From: Rubrivivax sp.
GTDB lineage: Bacteria > Pseudomonadota > Gammaproteobacteria > Burkholderiales > Burkholderiaceae_C
Length of the DNA: 39,763 nt
Reading direction: 5' to 3'
Assembly: GCA_027491255.1 (NCBI GenBank)
Contig: JAIXWM010000168.1
Location: 1-39,763, forward strand
Shown: piece by piece, positions 8,780-16,971 of the stretch
Numbering within the stretch: the stretch's first letter is position 1
How the letters are laid out: each line of letters begins with the position of its first letter
The notes under the pieces: model-generated
What the model was told of the DNA's origin: nothing
The model's database searches: none
The model's input: only the letters and a program-made list of their open reading frames with translations
Position numbers and translations under genes: made by a program

Positions 8780-8822
8780 GCCTCCTCGGGGGCAAAGCCG
8801 CCCGGGAGGCGCTGCGGGGACA
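8780..8822 (-). promoter_or_regulatory. TGTCCC-N20-TTTGCCCCC element and SD-covering hairpin before tail chaperone
   Basis: On the minus strand: TGTCCC (8822-8817), 20 nt, TTTGCCCCC (8796-8788), then GAGGAGGC, the ribosome binding site for the ATG at 8774. GCCTCC (8810-8805) can pair with GGAGGC (8785-8780), closing a hairpin that contains the TTTGCCCCC part and hides the ribosome binding site. This is the clearest of the six copies. Confidence 0.55.
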
Positions 8823-8867
8823 GGGCCGCACGGAAGGGAACCGCTGGTTCCGTTTCGTGCGGGCGGG

Positions 8868-9719
8868 TCAGCCCGCGCTTTTTACCTTCGCGAGCAGCTG
8901 GCCGATGAAGCCGACCACATCCGCCTGAAGCTGCTCGTCCTTTCCACCGGTGACGAAGGCCGCGACCCGCATCGGCCCGACCGCGTCTGGCTCGGAGAAG
9001 TCGCGCTTCAGGATGGTCAGGGCGCGCTGCGCGTCGGCATCGTCGAGCAGCGGTTGCAGCTTCGACGCGACGTCGGTCGGGCCGGCACCGTAGTTCCGGA
9101 CGACGTAGTAGAGGTCGTAGGCGTCCTTGTTCTCGCCGCGGCTATCGAACGCGAGGGCCTTGAGCACCACGTACGCGCCGGCGTCGCACACCCAGATGTC
9201 CCGCGTCGCCTTCTCGCCGAAGAGGGTCTTCCCCTTGAGGGTCACCTGCTTGCGATCACGGAACGCGCAGCGCAGCCCCGGGGCGATGATCGCCGCGAAG
9301 TCCGGCTCGAGGTCGCGGAGCTTGCCGCCCTTGTCCCCCTCGAGCGTCGGCTGGATGAGGAAGTCGATGGTGACGCGCTCCGCATTCGCGATGGCCCAGC
9401 GCTGACGGGTTGGGTTCCCGGCGTCGTTCTTGTCCATATCGAAGCCCGCATCGCGCAGGCGCTCGGTGAGCTGCCGGTAGCGGCCCTCGTTCAGCAACGC
9501 GACCTGAAGTCCGACGTCGAGGTCCATGGTCCCGACGTGCGGATCCACGTCCTCGCCGAGGTGCTCCTGGTCGATGATCAGCGACGGAACCAAGCCGCCG
9601 ACGATGAGCAGATCGTCCATCATGTCGCCGAGCTTTGTTGCGACGTAGAGGCACATCGCGCGAACGAGCTCGACCTGCTCGCTCTTGTACTCCGACGCGT
9701 GCTTGGGTTTCTCAGCCAT
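8868..9719 (-). CDS. AbiEii-like nucleotidyltransferase toxin (type IV toxin-antitoxin)
   Basis: The 283-residue protein has the nucleotidyltransferase signature of the AbiEii/AbiGii family: LLIVGGLVPSL, then about 20 residues later GTMDLDVGL, giving the two metal-binding Asp at 66 and 68. A later RVTIDFL strand supplies the third acidic residue. AbiEii toxins transfer nucleotides and arrest growth, protecting populations against other phages. The gene overlaps the 3' end of the upstream gene by 8 nt, so antitoxin and toxin are co-translated, antitoxin first as in known abiE operons. The pair sits as cargo inside the tail gene series. Confidence 0.8.
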   Translation of the reverse strand: MAEKPKHASEYKSEQVELVRAMCLYVATKLGDMMDDLLIVGGLVPSLIIDQEHLGEDVDPHVGTMDLDVGLQVALLNEGRYRQLTERLRDAGFDMDKNDAGNPTRQRWAIANAERVTIDFLIQPTLEGDKGGKLRDLEPDFAAIIAPGLRCAFRDRKQVTLKGKTLFGEKATRDIWVCDAGAYVVLKALAFDSRGENKDAYDLYYVVRNYGAGPTDVASKLQPLLDDADAQRALTILKRDFSEPDAVGPMRVAAFVTGGKDEQLQADVVGFIGQLLAKVKSAG

Positions 9720-10767
9720 TGTGCCTCCAGCTCAGCAGCTCGCTTCGCAGACGTTCGGCCGCCTCCGTCGCGCGTTCGGGGTGCGTCTTGAGATCGACGT
9801 AGGCCTGCACAGGGTGGACGCACCGCAGGCCGTCGCGCGTCTCCGCTCCGTGGAAGACGCCGGCATCGTTCGGAAGCACGAGCCAGAGGTTCGCACCGCG
9901 CGCGTCCTCGCGGAAGCCGAGCTTCTCGCGCAGCTCCTTCGAGGGGGACTCGGCGAGGAAGAAGGTCGCGATGCGAAACGCAGCGAAGTGCGTCATCTGC
10001 CAGGCCGCCGCGAGGCCGGTTGCTGCGTGCTCGACCGAGCCTTCCCCGAGCGTGTCGCCGATGAAGCGGGCGAGCGCGTCACCCGAGCGCGCAGCGACGT
10101 GCCCCTGGAGGAGCACATGCTTGTCGAAGCGGTACTCGTCGCGCCACGCATCGAGAAGGAGCGCCGGGTCCTTCGCCCTGAGCGCACCGCTCGGCTCTCG
10201 GACGACGTAGTTGTCGCGCTCGAGCCCAGCCGCGATGCGACTCACGAACCCCTCGGTCATGTCCGTGGAGCGAGCGATCTCGCGCTGCGTGAACGCCTCG
10301 CTCGGGTGCATGAGGAGCCACCGAACGACGCGCGCGCTCTTCGGTGCAAACAGGCTCGCAGGTCGCCCCGGGGCACGGAACCGGTTGGGGCGGCCATCGA
10401 CGATGACGCGGATTCCGGGCGCGATGATGTGCGCGTTGCCGGAGAGGTCGAACCAGGCGACGCGGGCGGCGTCGCACGCGTGCCGGCCCGCCTCGCCCAT
10501 GAAAGGCACGGCCACCAAGGGCACGACCCGTCTGGCGAGATCCTTGGCCCGCTGGGCGGCCTTCGCGGCGCGGGCTGCGACCGGTCCAGCAGTCGGCGAG
10601 GCGCTCCACTCGACGGCGAACGTATGGCCCACCACCGACACGACGAGGTCTACGCCGGCCTCGCTCCCACTGTGGATGGCAACCTCGCCCACGGGAACAT
10701 CGAGGAGCCCCGCCAGTGCGGCTGGCAACGCGTCGAGCAGCCTCTTGTCCTTGGTAGCCAGGCCCAT
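9712..10767 (-). CDS. AbiEi-like transcriptional autorepressor/antitoxin
   Basis: The 351-residue protein has an N-terminal domain of unclear fold (EVAIHSGSEAGVDLVVSVVG, resembling restriction-fold domains) and a central winged helix around residues 140-200 (SARVVRWLLMHPSEAFTQRE). A C-terminal alpha/beta domain with VHPVQAYVDLKTHPERA is typical of AbiEi-family antitoxins. These repress their own operon and neutralise the nucleotidyltransferase. Its start codon lies inside a perfect 14-bp inverted repeat, consistent with autoregulation. The large N-terminal domain makes it longer than the roughly 200-residue classical AbiEi, so it may be a variant subgroup. Confidence 0.75.
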   Translation of the reverse strand: MGLATKDKRLLDALPAALAGLLDVPVGEVAIHSGSEAGVDLVVSVVGHTFAVEWSASPTAGPVAARAAKAAQRAKDLARRVVPLVAVPFMGEAGRHACDAARVAWFDLSGNAHIIAPGIRVIVDGRPNRFRAPGRPASLFAPKSARVVRWLLMHPSEAFTQREIARSTDMTEGFVSRIAAGLERDNYVVREPSGALRAKDPALLLDAWRDEYRFDKHVLLQGHVAARSGDALARFIGDTLGEGSVEHAATGLAAAWQMTHFAAFRIATFFLAESPSKELREKLGFREDARGANLWLVLPNDAGVFHGAETRDGLRCVHPVQAYVDLKTHPERATEAAERLRSELLSWRHNG

Positions 10768-10905
10768 GCTTCACTAAATAGCACGCCTTCATCGGTTCGT
10801 AAAGCATCGTCTTTTAGTGAAGCATGTCGTTCCAGGAGTTGAGAACATCACTAAACGAGCCTACTTCACTGGCTCGGTGAAGGTATCCTGTTGAGTGAAG
10901 GTAGG
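10765..10905 (-). promoter_or_regulatory. abiE promoter and operator: 14-bp inverted repeat plus extra half sites
   Basis: CATGCTTCACTAAA (10765-10778) is exactly inverted at 10813-10826 as TTTAGTGAAGCATG. Further partial copies are ATCACTAAA (10847-10855), TTCACT (10865-10870), and the direct pair GGTGAAGGTA (10876) and AGTGAAGGTA (10894). On the minus strand TTTACG (10803-10798), 17 bp, TATTTA (10780-10775) makes a plausible sigma-70 promoter. Its -10 lies in the operator and ends only seven bases before the ATG, which implies a leaderless or nearly leaderless mRNA. No Shine-Dalgarno is seen before that ATG. Known AbiEi proteins bind inverted repeats in this way. Confidence 0.65.
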
Positions 10906-11043
10906 CCACGTTTGGCAACCGAATTGCTGTGATAGCAACGCAGCGCTGCCAGATTCGTCGTTGCGGAAGATGCCAAGGACTTGCCAGATTGCTGCCCGTG
11001 GTTACGGTGGGTGGGCTCGGAACTGGAGCACAGGAGCTTATCG
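10906..11043 (+). promoter_or_regulatory. Leader of the XRE gene with short repeats
   Basis: This part of the divergent intergenic region contains the short inverted repeat TTGCT-GTGAT-AGCAA (10924-10938) and a direct repeat TGCCAGATT at 10947 and 10982. Either could be an operator for the adjacent helix-turn-helix protein. AGGAG lies eight bases before the ATG at 11044. I could not assign a confident -35/-10 pair on the plus strand. Confidence 0.3.
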
Positions 11044-11772
11044 ATGACTCTCAGCGAACACGTTCGGCAGCTTCTCAAAGATCGGGACTGGTCGCAGGCC
11101 CAGCTCGCCCAGGCCTCCGGGCTCGACCCCTCTGTCCTGAGTCGCCTTCTAGCCGGCGAACGCCCCTGGAAGCAGGAGCACATCGCCTGCGTGGCGGCCG
11201 CGCTCTCGAAGACCCCAGAGGATCTGGCGAAGGATACGGAAACCAAGGTGGACGAAGCGGGTGAGCTCGACGCAGAGTTCGCCGCGACCCTCACGAAGGC
11301 CCACGGCAATCTCGTAGGCGAGACCACCCGTCTCGCAGCTGAACTCGCGGCGGCGAACCACCGGGTTAAGCAGCAGGCCGACGAGCACCAGAAGCTCACG
11401 CAGCGGTTTGCGGATCTCGAGCTTGCCCTCGAACGCGAGAAGCGAGCGCGCGCGGCCGCCGACTCAGAGAAGCGCGCGACCGAGGCACGCGAGGCCGACC
11501 TCTTTCGCCAGGTCAGCGCCCTCAAGGGCCAGCACGCGACAGTGGCCTTCGAGCTGCAGAGCGCTCGGCAGCAGCTCGCCGCTGTGCAGACGGCCCACGC
11601 GAGATCCACCGAGACAGCGAACCGCAACTACGCCATCGCCAAGGACTTGGAGCAGAAGCTCTCGACGGCCAAGGGCGTCGCTGCAGTCACCGGGTTCCTC
11701 GGGTTGGCCATGGTGGTCGGCAACGCGCTCAGCGACGAAGCACCCGCTCCCCGTCGTCGCCGACGAGCGTGA
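11044..11772 (+). CDS. XRE-type HTH protein with long coiled coil and C-terminal membrane segment
   Basis: The start chosen is the ATG at 11044 with AGGAG upstream, giving 242 residues; an earlier in-frame ATG at 10981 lacks a ribosome binding site. Residues about 5-55 form a Cro/C1-type helix-turn-helix (WSQAQLAQASGLDPSVLSRL). Residues about 75-215 are a charged, Ala/Glu/Lys-rich coiled coil. Residues about 219-236 (GVAAVTGFLGLAMVVGNAL) look like one transmembrane helix, followed by an Arg-rich tail. The layout suggests a DNA-binding protein anchored to the membrane. It is divergent from the AbiE pair and convergent with the tail tube gene. Function unknown: a regulator, exclusion factor or defence protein are options. 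Confidence 0.75.
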   Translation: MTLSEHVRQLLKDRDWSQAQLAQASGLDPSVLSRLLAGERPWKQEHIACVAAALSKTPEDLAKDTETKVDEAGELDAEFAATLTKAHGNLVGETTRLAAELAAANHRVKQQADEHQKLTQRFADLELALEREKRARAAADSEKRATEAREADLFRQVSALKGQHATVAFELQSARQQLAAVQTAHARSTETANRNYAIAKDLEQKLSTAKGVAAVTGFLGLAMVVGNALSDEAPAPRRRRRA

Positions 11773-11779
11773 CGGTTCG

Positions 11780-11783
<4 letters not shown>
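11769..11783. terminator. Small hairpin between convergent XRE and tail tube genes
   Basis: GTGACG-GTT-CGTCAC is a perfect 6-bp stem with a 3-base loop spanning the stop region of both convergent genes. It has no T tract on either strand, so an intrinsic terminator role is only suggested by position. Confidence 0.25.
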
Positions 11784-12241
<458 letters not shown>

Positions 12242-12255
12242 GGGTTAGCTCCTCC

Positions 12256-14478
12256 TCACACGCCCGCCGCAGCCAGCTCGGCCTCGAGGGCCCGCGTGTC
12301 CTGGCTGATGCGAAGGATGATGAACTCGGCCGGCTTGTTCGTGGCGAGGCCCACCCGAGCGATGAGCTGGCCGGCGAAGATGACGGTGGGGGTGTTGAGC
12401 TGGTCGGAGACGTCGACGAAGAAGGCCTTCGCCGGCTCTCGCGAGCGGAACGCCCCGTTGTTCATCTGCGCGAGGAGGAACGCCGTGATGGTGCGCCGCA
12501 CCTGCGCGCGGAGCCCCTCGGTGTTGTTCTTGTGCCGCGCGAACTCGAGCCCCTGCTTGAGACTTCGCTCGATGAAGATCACGCCTCGACGCTCGGCGAT
12601 GTACGGGAAGTTGCCGTCGCCCTTGAGCGTGCGCGAGCCGTCGATGTAGCGCGGCAGCCCCGGCCCCGTGGTGAGCGGGTTGATGCGGTGCGGGTACACG
12701 AGGTCGCGCTTGCGCTCCTCGAGCACCTCGTCCGTCTCGAAGCCGAGCACACCGAACATGCGCCCGGCGTCGATGCCCGCGGGCGGGTCGTAGACGCCGC
12801 CAGGGCGCGCGGAGTCGGTGCGCGAGTAGACGCCCGCGACGATGCCCGAGGGCGGGACGACGAGCTGCTCGGACGACCCGAAGACGCTCTTCGCGGGGTT
12901 GAGCACCTTCACGCGGGGCCAGTAGACGGCCGCGAACTCCGAGAGGTTCTCGAGCGACGCTGTCGTCGCGACGTACGTCACGATGTCCGTCGCGCTCTGG
13001 TTCGCGGGAGGGTCCAGCACCGCGAAGACGGCGCCGTCGCGGTCCACCTCTGCGTAGCGGACCATCGCGTTGTGGACGGCCGGCGTGGCCCGACCCGGCA
13101 CGAGCAGCAGCGTCAGCTCCTGCACCTGGTCGAGCGCGTGAAGCCCGGTCTTGCCCACGTCGGAGCCGATGAAGTCGTTGTCGTCGAGCCCGACGAGGCC
13201 GTCACCGCCGCCCGCCAGCGAGACGGTCTGCGCAGGCGGCACCGGCATGCCCGCGAGCAGCTGGTCGATCGCGCGCACGTAGAGCGAGCCCGTGCGCGGG
13301 TCATTCACGACGCGGTCCACGTAGCGGGCGTCGTCGGGGTTCATCGAGACGTTCGGGAACGCCTCGCGGTAGACGCCGTCCTCGACGACGAGAAGGTCGA
13401 ACGCGGTCGGCGAGCCGTTGGTCGCAGCTCGGACCTCGGCGTCGATGCGGTTCGCGTAGGCGCCGGGGTCCTTGCCCTCGACGCGCACCGCGTTGGCGGT
13501 GCCGGAGGCCGCGCCCGTGTGAAGCGTGGTGTCGAGCCCGAACGCGGCAGCCGTCGCGGCGCGCGCCTGCACGCTCGCAGCCGGGCCGGTGGCGACGGTG
13601 CGGACGTCGAGCACACCGCCGATGCCGAACGCAACCACGACGGTCGGCATCGCAGCCTCGACGACGGCCTTCACCTCGAAGACGTCCACGGCGCGGAGGT
13701 TCGCGACGTTGCCGCCGCCCACCGACGCGGCGCCGGGGAACGCCAGCACGGCGTTCGCGGTGCCGCCCGTGACCTGCACTCGGCTCGAGGTGCCCTCGGT
13801 GTCGCTCGCGAGCCGGACGATGCCGCCCGGCGTCGTGGCGCGCCCGCCGACGATGACGGCGTTGATCGCTGCCGCGACCTCGGTCGCCGTGGCGTTGGTG
13901 ATGTCGGCGAAGTCCGCCGACGAGAATGCGACCGCCTGCTCGAGGCCGTTGTCGACCCGGAGGAGCAGCGTCATGCCGTCGGCGAGCGCGTACGGGCCTG
14001 CGCCGCCTGCGGCCATGGCGGCCGCCGAGCCGTTGAAGACGGCATCCACGTCGGCGCCGCCATCCACGGCGAGACGGATCAGGTCGCCGTCGACGAGCAC
14101 GAAGGGACCCGCGGCGGCGCCGAGCAGCACGCCCGGCGTGGGGCCACCACCAGCGACGAGGAAGCCGGCAGCGCGCACGGCGGTGACCGAAGCCGGCGTG
14201 GCGACGTTGGTGTAGTGCGCCGTGCGGACCACCCAGAGCTGACTGCCGCCGTTCTCGAAGAATCCCATCGCGGCCAGCGCGAGGTCCGAGTCGGGGGTGA
14301 AGCCGCCGAACTTCGTCTGGAATTCGTCGAACGACGAGCAGAGCACGGCCTGCCCGATGGGCCCGCGCTCGGTGAGCCCGACCGCACCCGCGACGGACGT
14401 GGGAGCCGAGGGGATGCCGCGAACCTTCGGCTCCTCCTCGACGATGACGACCTTGGACGACAGGAGCTGTCCGCTCAC
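12256..14478 (-). CDS. Phage tail sheath protein
   Basis: The 740-residue protein is clearly a contractile tail sheath. The N-terminal VVIVEEEPKVRGIPSAPTSV followed by GAVGLTERGPIG is the family opening, then SFDEFQTKFGGF and the SQLWVVR strand. The C-terminal domain has PPSGIVAGVYSRTDSARPGG and GSRTLKGDGNFPYIAERRG, the sheath handshake region. At 740 residues it is longer than many P2-type sheaths, because of a large Ala/Gly/Val-rich insertion (about residues 110-330) that probably decorates the outer surface. It starts at a GTG overlapping the preceding stop (GTGA). Confidence 0.95.
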   Translation of the reverse strand: MSGQLLSSKVVIVEEEPKVRGIPSAPTSVAGAVGLTERGPIGQAVLCSSFDEFQTKFGGFTPDSDLALAAMGFFENGGSQLWVVRTAHYTNVATPASVTAVRAAGFLVAGGGPTPGVLLGAAAGPFVLVDGDLIRLAVDGGADVDAVFNGSAAAMAAGGAGPYALADGMTLLLRVDNGLEQAVAFSSADFADITNATATEVAAAINAVIVGGRATTPGGIVRLASDTEGTSSRVQVTGGTANAVLAFPGAASVGGGNVANLRAVDVFEVKAVVEAAMPTVVVAFGIGGVLDVRTVATGPAASVQARAATAAAFGLDTTLHTGAASGTANAVRVEGKDPGAYANRIDAEVRAATNGSPTAFDLLVVEDGVYREAFPNVSMNPDDARYVDRVVNDPRTGSLYVRAIDQLLAGMPVPPAQTVSLAGGGDGLVGLDDNDFIGSDVGKTGLHALDQVQELTLLLVPGRATPAVHNAMVRYAEVDRDGAVFAVLDPPANQSATDIVTYVATTASLENLSEFAAVYWPRVKVLNPAKSVFGSSEQLVVPPSGIVAGVYSRTDSARPGGVYDPPAGIDAGRMFGVLGFETDEVLEERKRDLVYPHRINPLTTGPGLPRYIDGSRTLKGDGNFPYIAERRGVIFIERSLKQGLEFARHKNNTEGLRAQVRRTITAFLLAQMNNGAFRSREPAKAFFVDVSDQLNTPTVIFAGQLIARVGLATNKPAEFIILRISQDTRALEAELAAAGV

Positions 14479-14831
14479 GGTGCACCTCGCTTCTTCTTGG
14501 CCCTGCTGACGTCAGGGGGACGGCTGGCCTCGGGAGCCGAGGTCGGCGTGGGAGTCGTGGAGGGCGCGGGCCGCGTGGGCTCCGCGACGTGGCGCTTCAC
14601 GGCGAGCTCGCCGCGCCGGACGGTGCGCACCACGTCGGGAACGGCGAGCACGGCGTCGTCGAGCGCGGCGCTCGTCACGCCAGTGGCGAGCGTGAGCGAG
14701 CGCGGGGTGCGCCGGGGAGCGCGGCCCTGCTCGACGTCGCAGGCGCACTCGCCCAGCGCCTTGCAGTACGTCTCGTGAGCCAGGACGAAGACCTGGCAGC
14801 GGTTGCTCGTGTTCGTGAGCGAGACGGTCAC
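14475..14831 (-). CDS. Small tail-operon protein with N-terminal Cys cluster, function unknown
   Basis: The 118-residue product starts at a GTG (14831) overlapping the upstream stop. Residues 1-35 carry four Cys (RCQVF, ETYCKALGECACD). The rest is Arg/Pro/Thr-rich and probably disordered, ending in a basic tail. It is coupled upstream to the TIG-domain tail terminator and downstream to the sheath through GTGA overlaps, so a tail-joining role is likely. I do not recognise the family. Confidence 0.6.
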   Translation of the reverse strand: MTVSLTNTSNRCQVFVLAHETYCKALGECACDVEQGRAPRRTPRSLTLATGVTSAALDDAVLAVPDVVRTVRRGELAVKRHVAEPTRPAPSTTPTPTSAPEASRPPDVSRAKKKRGAP

Positions 14832-15730
14832 GGGGCACCTCCTGCGAACGGCTGCGTCTGCAGCTGCGGGTCGCTGACGGCCTTGCCGAGGTCGAGCGGG
14901 AGCCCCTCGTCGACGTCGAAGCCGCGGACGACGAAGCCGCAGGTGAAGGCGCGGACGTCGTCCTTGCCCCCGAGCTGCGTGCGGAACTCGCCGTCGGCGT
15001 CCAGCTCCCAGCGTGCGACGCCGCGGGCTGCATCGTTCGGATCGCGTGGAAGCTCGAGCCAGCGGTTGCGATTTAGGAACGTCGCCACCGCGGCCATAAG
15101 GTTGAACAGCTCCGCGGTGCGCTCCGAAGCGGCCGTCAGCGTGAAGACCAGGTCCACCGTGTACGGCGGCTTGCGGCGCACCAGCTCGGGCCCCGAGGAG
15201 CCGGCGACCACGTCTTCGTGGGGAACGTTGGCCGAGTAGAAGCGGTTGGGACGCAGCGTCGGGCCGGAGAGCACGAGCGACGGCACCTTCGCCATCGCGA
15301 TGACGTTGAGCCCGTCGATGACGGTGTCGTCGTAGTCCACCGAGACGGTGGCGCTCACGTTGGCGAGCACCTGCCGCTTCAGCTCGCGGAGCAGCTGGCG
15401 GACGATGCGGGTGAGGTCTGCTTCCCGGGCGACGGTGGCGCGCGCGAAGCGGTAGGCCCCGGCGAGCAGCATGGACTCGCCCGCGACGGGTACGTCGCTC
15501 GCGTCGAGGTTCTGCAGCTCGACGTCGACGACGCCGGCCTCGTGCGCAGGCGTGCGCACGTCCACGAGGCTGACGCCGGCCTCGTCACGAACGACAATGA
15601 TGGTCGCGGCTCGCTCGCCGAAGCGGACGGCCACCTTCGGAGCGAAGCCGGTGCCGACGAGCCGCACGAGGTCGCCGCCGCTGGCGGGACCGGCGCCGGG
15701 AGTCACCGAGGCGAGCGTCGGGATGGCCAT
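14828..15730 (-). CDS. Tail completion/terminator-like protein with N-terminal IPT/TIG domain
   Basis: Residues about 3-95 form an IPT/TIG immunoglobulin-like domain: PTLASVTPGAGPASGGDLVR, then LVGTGFAPKVAVRFGE and a strand VDVELQNLD. Residues about 105-300 are a separate alpha/beta domain with a leading amphipathic helix (IVRQLLRELKRQV) and a strand-rich end (FTCGFVVRGFDVDEG), in the position and size of a tail terminator that caps tube and sheath at the neck. TIG domains on phage proteins often mediate sugar or surface binding. One placed on a neck protein is unusual. Its ATG overlaps the previous gene (TGATG). Confidence 0.65.
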   Translation of the reverse strand: MAIPTLASVTPGAGPASGGDLVRLVGTGFAPKVAVRFGERAATIIVVRDEAGVSLVDVRTPAHEAGVVDVELQNLDASDVPVAGESMLLAGAYRFARATVAREADLTRIVRQLLRELKRQVLANVSATVSVDYDDTVIDGLNVIAMAKVPSLVLSGPTLRPNRFYSANVPHEDVVAGSSGPELVRRKPPYTVDLVFTLTAASERTAELFNLMAAVATFLNRNRWLELPRDPNDAARGVARWELDADGEFRTQLGGKDDVRAFTCGFVVRGFDVDEGLPLDLGKAVSDPQLQTQPFAGGAP

Positions 15731-16326
15731 CAGACGGGCCCTCCGAAGCCGAGCTGCTGCGCGACCCGCTCGAGGAACCGACGGCTCGCGCCCTCGCGGA
15801 ACTTCTCGAACGCTGGTCGCAGGAAGGGTCGCGCAGGCACCTGCACGACGACCACGCCGCGCCCGCTGCCTCCGGTCGGCTCCTTGCCGGCCTGACGCAG
15901 CAGCGCGAACAGGAAGCGCCGCATCTTCGGCGTGATGGGGATTACGACGGGTGGGCCGCCGTACTCGTGGAGCTGTGCGAGATCGACGAGGCTCTCGCCG
16001 CCGGTCGAGCGGGCCGAGCGCGGGACGCCGATGAAGGCCTCGTCGCCCTCGACGATGACGGTGATGGAGTTGCGGAGGTCGCCGCGGACGAGCAGCGCCT
16101 TCGTCCCGCCGAAGCCCTCGAGCTGACGCGCCGCGAGCGTGAGCGGAGCCGGCGGCTTGATGGGCTCGCCGCCCGGCGCTTGGCTCGTGAGCCCCTGGAC
16201 GATCTCGTTCCGGAGCCCCTGCGCCTCCTGGCGAATGGCCACACCGATGGCTGAGCGCAGGCGCTGCGGTCCAGCTGCAAGCAGCTGCCGCGCGCGAGCC
16301 CAGTCACCGGTGCGCATCACCGCCAT
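15730..16326 (-). CDS. Virion morphogenesis protein (Mu gpG / HK97 gp10-like)
   Basis: The 198-residue protein matches the gpG/gp10-like neck family. It has an N-terminal helix with LRSAIGVAIRQEAQGLRNEI, a central GEPIKPPAPLTLAARQLEG, the beta-hairpin ALLVRGDLRNSITV, the conserved LAQLHEYGGPPVVIPITPKM motif, and a C-terminal VPARPFLRPAFEKF. The HEYG and PARPFL motifs are diagnostic. In Mu gpG acts in tail attachment. It is located between connector and tail terminator, as expected. Confidence 0.85.
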   Translation of the reverse strand: MAVMRTGDWARARQLLAAGPQRLRSAIGVAIRQEAQGLRNEIVQGLTSQAPGGEPIKPPAPLTLAARQLEGFGGTKALLVRGDLRNSITVIVEGDEAFIGVPRSARSTGGESLVDLAQLHEYGGPPVVIPITPKMRRFLFALLRQAGKEPTGGSGRGVVVVQVPARPFLRPAFEKFREGASRRFLERVAQQLGFGGPV

Positions 16327-16329
16327 GGC

Positions 16330-16971
16330 TCAGACCACTCCCTTCGCGCGCAGGCGCGGCACGTGCTCGTCGAGCCAGCCGAGCGCGACGTGCGTCGCCC
16401 CGTTGATGACCGCGCCCTTGCGGATGGACACCGCGGAGAGCGCGAGGGACTTCGCCGCGACGTCCACGTCCTCCGGTCGGCAGCCGTAATCGCCGAGCAC
16501 CTCAGCGATGCGGCGCGCCGACGGCGTCGTGCCGTAGCGCCAGAAGTGCAGCTCGAGGTTCGAGCGGTAGGCCTCGGCCTCCCAGCGGGCACGCGCGGCG
16601 CGGTCCGCGAGGTACGAGACCTCGAACGAGAGCCCCTCGCGGTCGTGCTGCACGACGTGCTGGTGCTCGTGCACGCAGATGACGACCTGACTCCAGAGGT
16701 CCCAGCCGCCTCGCGGCGAGCCGACCTCGAAGGGCGTGTAGATGCGCCGCCCGAGGGTCGTCGTGAAGTTCCGAAGGAAGCGGTCGCGGCTCTGGATGCC
16801 GAGGGCGTCGAGCGCCTGCGCGACGAGCTGCATCTCGAGCGCGTCGCGCTTGTTCACGACCGTCGTCCGGTAGTGGTCCTGCATGAAGCGCCAGAACGCC
16901 CAGACCTCCTCGGGCTGGATGTCGACGAACACCTTGCCGACCACGGGCAGTGACTGGAGGAAGCCCTTCAT
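16330..16971 (-). CDS. HExxH-containing putative metallopeptidase in head-tail operon
   Basis: The 213-residue protein contains HEHQH at residues 101-105, which satisfies HExxH, preceded by a hydrophobic strand (WSQVVICV). A second helix begins about 26 residues later with WEAEAYRSN, whose Glu 131 or 133 could be the third zinc ligand of a gluzincin-like fold. The N-terminal part is helical with several Trp. No signal peptide is present. Its start overlaps the Cys-rich gene (ATGA). A virion-borne peptidase, a maturation protease or a peptidoglycan-acting enzyme are all possible. I cannot name the family. Confidence 0.65.
   Translation of the reverse strand: MKGFLQSLPVVGKVFVDIQPEEVWAFWRFMQDHYRTTVVNKRDALEMQLVAQALDALGIQSRDRFLRNFTTTLGRRIYTPFEVGSPRGGWDLWSQVVICVHEHQHVVQHDREGLSFEVSYLADRAARARWEAEAYRSNLELHFWRYGTTPSARRIAEVLGDYGCRPEDVDVAAKSLALSAVSIRKGAVINGATHVALGWLDEHVPRLRAKGVV

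Noticed and set aside
8868..8884. Plus-oriented GCGGG-CTGA-like stem followed by TTTTT, a terminator-like signal
   Set aside because: No plus-strand gene runs toward it, it lies in the end of the AbiEii coding sequence, and the stem is only 5 bp.
12532..14778. Plus-strand open frame of 748 codons opposite the sheath
   Set aside because: Antisense shadow; the sheath protein on the minus strand is unmistakable.
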